Origin: Hymenobacter sp. HSC-4F20
Lineage (GTDB): Bacteria; Bacteroidota; Bacteroidia; Cytophagales; Hymenobacteraceae
Direction of reading: 5' to 3'
NCBI RefSeq assembly: GCF_019599275.1
Contig: NZ_JAHZTD010000001.1
Location: forward strand, 1,550,001 to 1,614,000
Length of the DNA: 64,000 nt
The notes under the pieces are model-generated. The model searched no databases and was not told the origin of the DNA. It worked only from the letters and a program-made list of their open reading frames with translations. Below are positions 17,043 through 23,803 of this stretch, piece by piece (position 1 is the stretch's first letter; each line of letters opens with the position of its first letter). Position numbers and translations under genes: made by a program.

Positions 17043-17138
17043 GTGAACCGCTTGTCCAACTCCGCCGCCGCATCCGCCACTCCCTCTGCTCTACAGCATG
17101 GGTGTTGTGCTATGATGGGTATGCCGTGTTGTTGTTAG
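17043..17138 (+). CDS. Poly-cysteine leader ORF 1 of the cys operon
   Basis: A 31-codon ORF that starts GTG 6 bases after the SAM-I P1 stem and ends HGCCAMMGMPCCC followed by TAG. It has five Cys codons, all TGT, and three Met codons in its last 13. The sequence from the aptamer end to the GTG (GACCATATAAAAACAAC, two bases, GCCGTG) is shared with the second module. That argues the start is functional. It resembles amino-acid-sensing leader peptides: slow Cys-tRNA supply would stall ribosomes at the Cys run and could change folding of, or access to, the 207 bases before cysH. The mechanism is inferred. Confidence 0.72.
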   Translation: MNRLSNSAAASATPSALQHGCCAMMGMPCCC

Positions 17139-17247
17139 CCACTCACCTCCTCCTTTTTCTGGTTTGTACGACTAAGCAGCTCGGCTAACACGGTTTCTCG
17201 TGCGAGTTGCCATTGCGTACGCCCAACTTTTCGCCCGACTGCTGTCG

Positions 17248-17272
17248 GTGGCGCTTTCTGTAGCAGCGCCAC
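17248..17272 (+). promoter_or_regulatory. Hairpin between leader ORF 1 and cysH
   Basis: GTGGCGCT (17248-17255) pairs with AGCGCCAC (17265-17272) around a 9-base loop. No T-run follows, so it is not a classical terminator. It could be part of an alternative structure controlled by the leader ORF. Confidence 0.4.
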
Positions 17273-17345
17273 TCCTCTGTGCTAGGGCCTTCGTTTGGCC
17301 GAAACCTGCGCCTACGGGCCGGTTTTCCTCCCTTCTTTCTTTGTT

Positions 17346-18122
17346 ATGTCCGCAGCAACTGCTGCGCCGGCCGTTTATGCCTTGCTGAACGACCTGCGCC
17401 CCCGGCTGATTCAGGCTTCCGCGCTGGAGCGGCTGCGCCTCGTGGCGGAGCACTTTCCCTCACAGGCCGTCTTCTCAACCTCTTTTGGCCTGGAAGACCA
17501 GATTATCAGCCATCTGATTTTCACCCACCAGCTGCCCATCCAGGTTTTCACCCTCGATACAGGTCGCAATTTTCAGGAAACCTACGCCACCTGGAATAAA
17601 ACCCTGCTCAAGTACGAGCAGCCCATTGCGGTGTACTACCCCCAGCGGGAAAGCGTGGAGCAGCTCATGCTGGCGAAGGGCCCTAACTCCTTCTACGAGA
17701 GCGTGGACAACCGGAAGGAGTGCTGCTTTATCCGCAAGGTAGAGCCCCTGAACCGGGCACTGGCTGGGAGAGCCGCCTGGGTGACGGGCATCCGCGCCGA
17801 GCAGTCGCAGAACCGGCAGACCATGGATCCGGTGGAATGGGACGCGGCCCATAACCTGGTGAAAGTCCATCCCCTGTTCGACTGGACCTGGGACCAGGCT
17901 GTGGCCTTCACCAAAGAGCACCATGTACCCGTGAACACCCTGCATCAGCAGGGCTTCGTGAGCATTGGGTGCGCCCCTTGCACCCGCGCCATCCGGCCGG
18001 GCGAGGACTTCCGCGCCGGCCGCTGGTGGTGGGAGAACCTTTCGGCCAAGGAGTGCGGCCTGCACGCCACCGCCCACCACAACGGCCCCGACCCAGTAGT
18101 GGAGCCGGTGCCCGCAGGTTAG
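17346..18122 (+). CDS. cysH: Phosphoadenylyl/adenylyl-sulfate reductase, 4Fe-4S type
   Basis: Reduces activated sulfate to sulfite with thioredoxin-type reductant in assimilatory sulfur metabolism. It has 258 residues. The PP-loop region is FSTSFGLEDQIISHLI, then TLDTGRNFQETY. RKECCFIRKVEPL and IGCAPCTRAI supply the CC...CxxC ligands of a [4Fe-4S] cluster, which marks the APS-reducing type. KECGLH near the C terminus holds the catalytic cysteine. The lack of a cysC kinase nearby agrees with APS as substrate. ATG 17346 gives a normal start; the earlier in-frame start at 17295 has no similarity. First gene of cysH-cysD-cysN-cobA-cysJ, under the SAM-I/leader ORF module. Confidence 0.94.
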   Translation: MSAATAAPAVYALLNDLRPRLIQASALERLRLVAEHFPSQAVFSTSFGLEDQIISHLIFTHQLPIQVFTLDTGRNFQETYATWNKTLLKYEQPIAVYYPQRESVEQLMLAKGPNSFYESVDNRKECCFIRKVEPLNRALAGRAAWVTGIRAEQSQNRQTMDPVEWDAAHNLVKVHPLFDWTWDQAVAFTKEHHVPVNTLHQQGFVSIGCAPCTRAIRPGEDFRAGRWWWENLSAKECGLHATAHHNGPDPVVEPVPAG

Positions 18123-18186
18123 CACAATAAGAAAGAACGGCATACTGACGAAGGAAGCGTCCCATTAGAAGCGACTCCAATCTTTC

Positions 18187-18270
18187 GGCTCCCCTGAAGA
18201 GGGGCTACAGGGTGAGGCACCCCGCCAGAACGAGCCCGAGCCAGATTCCTCGCAGGCTCGGAATGACGTC
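18187..18270. repeat. Intergenic repeat copy before cysD
   Basis: GCTCCCCTGAAGAGGGGCTA... leads into AGATTCCTCGCAGGCTCGGAATGACG. The second half matches the elements at 4353 and 15077, while the first half resembles the CTCCCCTC element at 23422. It lies in the 175-base cysH-cysD gap. Confidence 0.5.
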
Positions 18271-18297
18271 CCAATGCAAAACTGAACTCAGAATTAT

Positions 18298-19209
18298 ATG
18301 AGTACCCCTTCTTTCGATTACCTCGACCGGCTCGAAGCCGAAGCCATCCACATCCTGCGGGAGGTGGCCGGCCAGTTTGAGCGCCCGGCCCTTCTCTTTT
18401 CCGGTGGCAAAGACTCCATCGTGCTGACGCGCTTGGCCGAAAAAGCCTTCCGTCCCGGCCGCTTTCCCTTTCCGCTGGTGCACGTGGATACCGGCCACAA
18501 CTTCCCCGAGGTGCTGGCCTACCGCGACCAGCTGGCCGAAAGTCTGGGCGAAAAGCTCATTGTCCGGAAGGTGGAAGACACCATCAAGCGCCAGCGGCTG
18601 CGCGAGCCGGGCGGCAAGTTCCCCAGCCGCAACCCGCTGCAGACGTACACGCTGCTGGAGGTAATCGAGGAGTTTGAGTTTGACGCCTGCATTGGCGGGG
18701 CCCGCCGTGATGAGGAAAAGGCCCGCGCCAAGGAGCGCATCTTCTCCGTCCGCGACGAGTTTGGCCAGTGGGACCCCAAGCGCCAGCGCCCGGAGCTCTG
18801 GAACATCTACAACGGCCGCATTCAGAAGGGCGAAAACGTGCGCGTATTCCCCATTTCCAACTGGACGGAGCTAGACGTGTGGCGCTACATCCAGCGCGAA
18901 AATATTGCCCTGCCCGACATCTACTTCGGCCACGAGCGCACGTGCGTGGTGCTCCCCACCGGCCAGCTGCTGGGCCTTTCGGAACACCTGCGCCTCGATG
19001 AGGACGATGAAATCGTGACCCGGCAGGTGCGCTTCCGCACCGTGGGCGACTCTACCTGCACCGCCGCCGTGGAAAGCGACGCCGCTACCGTGGAGGACAT
19101 CATTCAGGATTTGCTGCTGGCCAAAGTAAGCGAACGGGGCGCCACCCGCCTCGACGACAATATCTCCGAAGCCGGCATGGAAGACCGCAAACGCAACGGG
19201 TATTTCTGA
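18298..19209 (+). CDS. cysD: Sulfate adenylyltransferase subunit 2 CysD
   Basis: The catalytic small subunit of ATP sulfurylase, which makes APS from ATP and sulfate with CysN. 303 residues, the family length. It has the PP-loop LLFSGGKDSIVLTRLA near residue 40, HVDTGHNFPEV, CIGGARRDEEKARAKERIFS, and a C-terminal ERGATRLDDNISEAGMEDRK, ending KRNGYF as in typical CysD. ATG 18298 gives MSTPSFDYLDRLEAEAIHIL, the expected start. Second gene of the operon, with cysN 96 bases downstream across a small inverted repeat. Confidence 0.97.
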   Translation: MSTPSFDYLDRLEAEAIHILREVAGQFERPALLFSGGKDSIVLTRLAEKAFRPGRFPFPLVHVDTGHNFPEVLAYRDQLAESLGEKLIVRKVEDTIKRQRLREPGGKFPSRNPLQTYTLLEVIEEFEFDACIGGARRDEEKARAKERIFSVRDEFGQWDPKRQRPELWNIYNGRIQKGENVRVFPISNWTELDVWRYIQRENIALPDIYFGHERTCVVLPTGQLLGLSEHLRLDEDDEIVTRQVRFRTVGDSTCTAAVESDAATVEDIIQDLLLAKVSERGATRLDDNISEAGMEDRKRNGYF

Positions 19210-19212
19210 TTT

Positions 19213-19285
19213 AGAGCTTAGAACCAAGAGCCCAGAACCTAGAGGATGTTCTGGCTTTCAATTCAATTTCTAAGTTCTAAGCTCT
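19213..19285. repeat. Inverted repeat between cysD and cysN
   Basis: AGAGCTTAGAA (19213-19223) and TTCTAAGCTCT (19275-19285) form 11-bp arms. Variants lie at 20591-20680 and 43376-43431, making a second small class of intergenic hairpins. Confidence 0.6.
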
Positions 19286-19305
19286 CATTTCTAACGTCTT
19301 ATAAA

Positions 19306-20592
19306 GTGGACTTACTCCGATTTATCACCTGCGGCAGCGTGGACGACGGCAAAAGCACCCTGATTGGCCGCTTGCTCTACGATTCCGAATCCGTGTCGCT
19401 GGATGTGCTGGCGGCCCTGGAAAAGCGCCAGGCTTCCAATGGCACCGTGGATTTGGCCCTACTGACCGACGGCCTGCGGGCCGAGCGCGAGCAGGGCATC
19501 ACCATTGATGTGGCGTACAAGTATTTCACTACCCCCCGCCGCAAGTTCATCATTACCGATGCACCGGGCCACGTGCAGTACACCCGCAACATGGTAACCG
19601 GCGCCAGCAACGCCGACCTGGCCATTGTGTTGGTTGATGCCCGCCAGGGCGTGATTGAACAAACCCGCCGCCACACCCTCATTGCCGCCCTGCTGGGCAT
19701 CCGGCACTTTGTGCTGGCCGTGAACAAGATGGACCTGGTCGGCTACGACGAGGCAGTTTTTGCCCGGATTGCTACCGACTACGCCGAGCTGACCAACCAC
19801 TTCAACCTGCCTACGGCCACGGCTATTCCACTCAGCGCCCTCAACGGCGACAACGTGGTGAAGAAGTCGGCGCACCTACCCTGGTACACGGGCCCCAGCC
19901 TGCTGGAACACCTGGAAAGCGTACCTGGCGCTTCGGAAACGGCCGCTCCGGCCCGCTTCCAGGTCCAGTACGTCATCCGGCCCCAAACCGCCGAGCTGCC
20001 CGACTACCGTGGCTACGCCGGCCAGATCCAGAGCGGCCAGTACCGCCGCGGCGACCGGGTATCGGTGCTACCCTCGGGCCTGGAATCGGAAATTGAAGCC
20101 ATTGAAGTCAATCAGCAGGAAGTAGAATCGGCTTCGGCCCCGCAGGCCGTGGTGCTGCGCCTGCGCGACGATGTGGACGTGAGCCGCGGCGACTCCATCG
20201 TGCCGGTGGCCGAGGTGCCTACCCTCACCCGCGAACTGGAAGCTACCCTCTGCTGGATGAGCGAGCAGCCTCTGTGGCCGGGCCGCAAGCTGCTGGTGCA
20301 GCATCATTCGGCCCTGGTGAAGGCGGCCATTCCGGCCATCCTCTACAAGGTGAACGTGCACACCTTCGCCCGCGGCGCTGCCAACTCGGCCCAACTCAAC
20401 GACATTGTGCGGGTGCGGCTGAAAACGGCGCTACCCCTGGCCGTGGACAACTACCTGGAAAACCGCGCCACTGGCTCCTTTATCCTCGTCGATGAGCTGA
20501 CCGGCGACACGGTGGCGGCCGGCCTCGTGGAAGCGGCCAACTCGGAGTACTTCACCCTGCCCGTTGGCCCGCCGGTGACTTTTTCCATTTAG
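19306..20592 (+). CDS. cysN: Sulfate adenylyltransferase subunit 1 CysN
   Basis: The GTPase subunit that drives APS formation by CysD. It has 428 residues and an EF-Tu-like layout: GSVDDGKSTLIGRLL (G1) within the first 25 residues, REQGITIDVAYKYF (G2), ITDAPGHVQYTRNM (G3), AVNKMDLVGYD (G4), then two beta-barrel domains. There is no C-terminal APS kinase (CysC) extension. GTG 19306 is chosen because VDLLRFITCGSVDDG is the usual CysN beginning; the upstream 20 codons overlap the repeat and look non-coding. The repeat-filled gap after it leads to cobA. Confidence 0.95.
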   Translation: MDLLRFITCGSVDDGKSTLIGRLLYDSESVSLDVLAALEKRQASNGTVDLALLTDGLRAEREQGITIDVAYKYFTTPRRKFIITDAPGHVQYTRNMVTGASNADLAIVLVDARQGVIEQTRRHTLIAALLGIRHFVLAVNKMDLVGYDEAVFARIATDYAELTNHFNLPTATAIPLSALNGDNVVKKSAHLPWYTGPSLLEHLESVPGASETAAPARFQVQYVIRPQTAELPDYRGYAGQIQSGQYRRGDRVSVLPSGLESEIEAIEVNQQEVESASAPQAVVLRLRDDVDVSRGDSIVPVAEVPTLTRELEATLCWMSEQPLWPGRKLLVQHHSALVKAAIPAILYKVNVHTFARGAANSAQLNDIVRVRLKTALPLAVDNYLENRATGSFILVDELTGDTVAAGLVEAANSEYFTLPVGPPVTFSI

Positions 20593-20690
20593 AGCTCAGA
20601 AGTGAGAGCTGAGAGCTCAGAACCGATACGGTCCCTGCTAGCACACTTCTGCATTCTAAGCTCTAGTATCTAAGCTCTTATTCAAGCCCT
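20591..20690. repeat. Inverted repeat between cysN and cobA
   Basis: AGAGCTCAGAAGTG at 20591-20604 faces CACTTCTG (20644-20651) and ATTCTAAGCTCT further on. It belongs to the same class as the element at 19213-19285. Confidence 0.5.
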
Positions 20691-20696
20691 ACCCCC

Positions 20697-21500
20697 ATGC
20701 CCACCACCAAATTACCACGCCTGACGGTGCTCGGCGCTGGTCCTGGCGACCCGGAGCTACTCACGCTCAAGGGCGCGCGGGTGCTGGCCGAGGCCGACGT
20801 GATTCTCTATGATGCGCTGGCTAACCACGCCCTGCTGCAACACGCCCGCCCCGATGCCCTGACCGTGCCCGTGGGCAAGCGCCGGGGCATGCGCAGCCAC
20901 GGGCAGGACGAAATCAACGCTCTGATTGTAGAGTACGCCCACCGCTACGGCCACGTCGTGCGCCTCAAAGGTGGCGACCCGTTTGTGTTTGGGCGAGGCC
21001 GGGAGGAAATGCTCTACGCCGAGGCGCATGGCCTAGCTACCGACTACGTGCCGGGCATCAGCAGTGCCGTGGCAGCGGCGGGCAGCGTGGGCATTCCGGT
21101 AACGCACCGGGGCCTGAGCGAAGGCTTCCGGGTAATTACGGCCACCACGGCCACCGGCGAGCTGTCGGGCAGCGTGGCGGAGGCGGCCCAATCCCGCGCT
21201 ACCACGGTTATCCTGATGGGCTTAAGCGAGCTGGAAAACATTGTAGCCGTGTTCCGCCAGTTTGGGCAGGCCGATACCCCGGCCGCCATTGTGCAGAACG
21301 GGACCCTACCCCACGCCCAGGTAGTAACGGGGTCGGTAGCGGCGCTGCCGGCGCTGGCCGCGGCAGCAGGCATTGGAGCCCCGGCCATCATCATTATTGG
21401 GGAGGTAGCCAAACTGGCTACTCCGGCCAGCCTGGCGGCCACACTGCCGCCCGCGGCTTTTGCGGTTGCTACCCCTGCTTCTTACGCCAAGGTAGCCTGA
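20697..21500 (+). CDS. cobA: Uroporphyrinogen-III C-methyltransferase
   Basis: SAM-dependent double methylation of uroporphyrinogen III to precorrin-2, first step towards siroheme, the cofactor of sulfite reductase. 267 residues of tetrapyrrole methylase fold: LTVLGAGPGDPELLTLKG at the N terminus, DALANHALL, VGKRRGMRSHGQDEIN, VVRLKGGDPFVFGRGREE, VPGISSAVAAAGSVGIPVTHRGLS, and the usual C-terminal region. It lacks the dehydrogenase/ferrochelatase part of CysG. That activity sits in the fusion protein at 29497-31008, so the two together replace CysG. Confidence 0.95.
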   Translation: MPTTKLPRLTVLGAGPGDPELLTLKGARVLAEADVILYDALANHALLQHARPDALTVPVGKRRGMRSHGQDEINALIVEYAHRYGHVVRLKGGDPFVFGRGREEMLYAEAHGLATDYVPGISSAVAAAGSVGIPVTHRGLSEGFRVITATTATGELSGSVAEAAQSRATTVILMGLSELENIVAVFRQFGQADTPAAIVQNGTLPHAQVVTGSVAALPALAAAAGIGAPAIIIIGEVAKLATPASLAATLPPAAFAVATPASYAKVA

Positions 21501-21550
21501 TTGCCTGTTCGCGCCGCCTAACGCTTTTTACAGCCAGAACCACTCTCATC

Positions 21551-23389
21551 ATGTCTTTCCCTTCCACCACCCTTCCTATTGGCTTTGATGAAGCCACGTT
21601 GCAGCAACTGACGGCTGGCCTTACCGACCGCCAGCTGCTCTGGCTGAGCGGCTACCTCTATGGTCGGGTGGGCACAGATGCTACCCCGGCCGCGGCCCCC
21701 AACCCGGCGGCTACGGCCTCCGCTCCTACCCTCACCATTCTTTACGGCTCCCAAACCGGCAACAGCAAGAAAGCGGCCGGTATTGTGGCCGAAGCAGCCC
21801 GGAAACGCGGCCTTACGGCCACGGTGCGGGACATGAACGACTACCCCACCAAGGACCTCAAAACCGAGCAGCAACTGCTGGTAGTGGTGAGCACCCAGGG
21901 AGAAGGCGACCCACCCATTGCCGCCGAGGAGCTCCACCAGTTCTTGCTCAGCACCCGCGCCCCCAAGCTGCCGGAACTGCGCTTCGCGGTGCTGGCCCTC
22001 GGGGATAAAAGCTACCTACAGTTCTGCCAGACCGGCTTTGAGTTCGACCAGCGCCTGGCCGAGCTGGGCGCCAAGCGCCTCCTGGAGCGCGTAGACTGCG
22101 ACGTAGAGTTTGAAGCCGAAGCCCGCCACTGGGCCGAGCAAGTGCTAAGCCTGATTGCCGAATCGGCGCCCCAGGTAGTGGCTCCGGCCCCGGTAGCAGC
22201 CAATGCGCAGGGTAAGCCGGTTGCCCTTCAGGCCCTGGTGGGCGGTGCGGAAGTGGAGCTGGAAGAGCAGGTAGAATACAGCAGCCGGAACCCCTTCGAA
22301 GCCGAACTGCTGGAGAAAATTCAGCTCAACGGCCGCGGCTCTACCAAGGAAACGTACCACCTGGAGTTTTCCCTGGCCGGCTCGGGCATTCAGTACGAAG
22401 CCGGCGACGCCCTGATGGTGCAGCCCCACAACCGCCCCGGCCTGGTGCAGGAAGTGCTGGCTGCCGCCCGCCTGGACGCTACTGCCCCCGTGCGCCTGGA
22501 AACCTCGGAGCTAGACCTAACCACCGCGCTTACGGAGCGCCTGGAGCTGTCGGTCGTCACCCGCGACGTGCTGGAGCGCTACGCCGCCCTGGCCCCGCAG
22601 TACCCCAAGCTGCGCCAAATCCTGGCCGACAAAGCCCAGCTACCCGCCTACCTCTACGGCCGCGACGTAGCCGATTTGCTCCAGGAGTTTCCCGTGGAGC
22701 TGTCGGGGCAGCAGCTGGCGGCGGTGCTGCGGCCTCTGCCGGCCCGGGCGTATTCCATTGCTTCTTCCCTGCTGGCCCACCCCGAGGAAGTGCACCTGAC
22801 GGTGGGCGCGGTGCGCTACCAAAGCAACGGCCGCCACAAGCACGGGGCCTGCTCCAGCTTCCAGGCCGATCAGCTGCATATCGGCGACACGGCCCGGGTG
22901 TGGGTGGACCGCAACGAGTACTTCAAGCTGCCCCAGGACCCGAGCACCGACATCATTATGGTGGGCGCGGGCACCGGCGTGGCGCCGTTCCGGGCCTTTG
23001 TGGAGGAACGGGCCGAAACTGGCGCTACCGGTCAGAACTGGCTGGTGTTTGGTAACCCCCACTTCACCACCGACTTCCTCTACCAAACCGAGTGGCTGCA
23101 GCACCTCAAGCGCGGCACCCTCCACCAGCTCGACGTAGCCTTCTCCCGCGACCAGCAGGAGAAAATATACATCCAGCACCGCCTGCTCCAGCAAAGCCGC
23201 CGCCTCTACGACCAACTCGAAAACGGCGCTACCTTCTACGTCTGCGGCGACAAAAACCGCATGGCCGCCGACGTGCAGCGCGCCCTGCTCACCGTCATTG
23301 CTCAGGAAAGCGGCCAGGGCGAGGCCTACGCCGCCGACTACCTCAAGCAGCTCCGCAAGTCCCGCCGCTACCTCGAGGACGTGTATTAG
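21551..23389 (+). CDS. cysJ: Sulfite reductase flavoprotein subunit CysJ
   Basis: Transfers electrons from NADPH through FAD and FMN to CysI. 612 residues. An N-terminal flavodoxin-like domain has ILYGSQTGNSKKAAG near residue 65, STQGEGDPP and LALGDKSYLQFCQTG. A connecting and FAD-binding domain follows (RAYSIASS, HKHGACSSFQ), then an NADPH domain (IIMVGAGTGVAPFRAF, VCGDKNRMAADV), ending with the aromatic-terminated YLEDVY. ATG 21551. It is the last gene of the cysH operon. A long inverted repeat and a new leader region follow. Confidence 0.96.
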   Translation: MSFPSTTLPIGFDEATLQQLTAGLTDRQLLWLSGYLYGRVGTDATPAAAPNPAATASAPTLTILYGSQTGNSKKAAGIVAEAARKRGLTATVRDMNDYPTKDLKTEQQLLVVVSTQGEGDPPIAAEELHQFLLSTRAPKLPELRFAVLALGDKSYLQFCQTGFEFDQRLAELGAKRLLERVDCDVEFEAEARHWAEQVLSLIAESAPQVVAPAPVAANAQGKPVALQALVGGAEVELEEQVEYSSRNPFEAELLEKIQLNGRGSTKETYHLEFSLAGSGIQYEAGDALMVQPHNRPGLVQEVLAAARLDATAPVRLETSELDLTTALTERLELSVVTRDVLERYAALAPQYPKLRQILADKAQLPAYLYGRDVADLLQEFPVELSGQQLAAVLRPLPARAYSIASSLLAHPEEVHLTVGAVRYQSNGRHKHGACSSFQADQLHIGDTARVWVDRNEYFKLPQDPSTDIIMVGAGTGVAPFRAFVEERAETGATGQNWLVFGNPHFTTDFLYQTEWLQHLKRGTLHQLDVAFSRDQQEKIYIQHRLLQQSRRLYDQLENGATFYVCGDKNRMAADVQRALLTVIAQESGQGEAYAADYLKQLRKSRRYLEDVY

Positions 23390-23421
23390 TCTATTCCACT
23401 AAACCTAGAGCTAGACACTAG

Positions 23422-23596
23422 CTCCCCTCCTCAGATGAGGAGGGGTTGGGGGTGGTTGACCGGAGCGACTTAACACCCTAGTAAGTCTAGCTCCAAATAC
23501 CGTCCTACCCCTTTCCTCTGGGCAAGGGATACTAGTTCTAAAAACCGCCCTACTCTCATCAACCACCCCCAACCCCTCCTCATCTGAGGAGGGGAG
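23422..23596. repeat. Long inverted repeat after cysJ
   Basis: Perfect 38-base arms at 23422-23459 and 23559-23596, each internally palindromic (CTCCTCAGATGAGGAG), flank 99 bases. Arms of this CTCCCCTCC...GGGGTTGGGGGTGGTT type are widespread intergenic repeats in Bacteroidota. It separates the cysH operon from the TonB receptor operon and may terminate transcription. Confidence 0.85.
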
Positions 23597-23604
23597 TCTA
23601 ACTC

Positions 23605-23612
23605 TAGCTTTC
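23605..23612 (+). promoter_or_regulatory. Putative -7 box before poly-Cys ORF 3
   Basis: TAGCTTTC differs from TAnnTTTG in its last base and lies 16 bases before the ATG at 23629. The same sequence is found 5 bases before the LytS kinase start. Confidence 0.35.
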
Positions 23613-23628
23613 TCCCCCCTCTAATCCG

Positions 23629-23670
23629 ATGATGCGCCTTCTGCCAAGACGATGTTGTTGTAGCCGGTAA
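23629..23670 (+). CDS. Poly-cysteine mini-ORF 3 upstream of the TonB receptor operon
   Basis: Thirteen codons, MMRLLPRRCCCSR then TAA, with three consecutive TGT codons. It has no SAM aptamer in front; the long repeat is directly upstream. Its position, 133 bases before an operon that includes cysI, parallels the two poly-Cys leader ORFs of the SAM modules. It is short, so chance cannot be excluded. The shared rare TGT run and the sulfur context make a cysteine-sensing leader the best reading. Confidence 0.5.
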   Translation: MMRLLPRRCCCSR

Positions 23671-23803
23671 CTGCTGCCGCGCGGCCTGACGCGAGTAGCT
23701 TCCTCCGTTTCGTGCCTTTCGTGGCCTCTATCTGGGTCAGCTCTTTTCGAGCGAGGACCTGTTCCCTACCCCTTCTTCCTTCCAGAACCTCATCTGATTT
23801 GTC

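Noticed and set aside
17200..17388. 62-codon + frame overlapping the start of cysH, with a hydrophobic beginning
   Set aside because: Overlaps cysH out of frame, starts GTG without support, and lies in the leader where the poly-Cys ORF is better explained.
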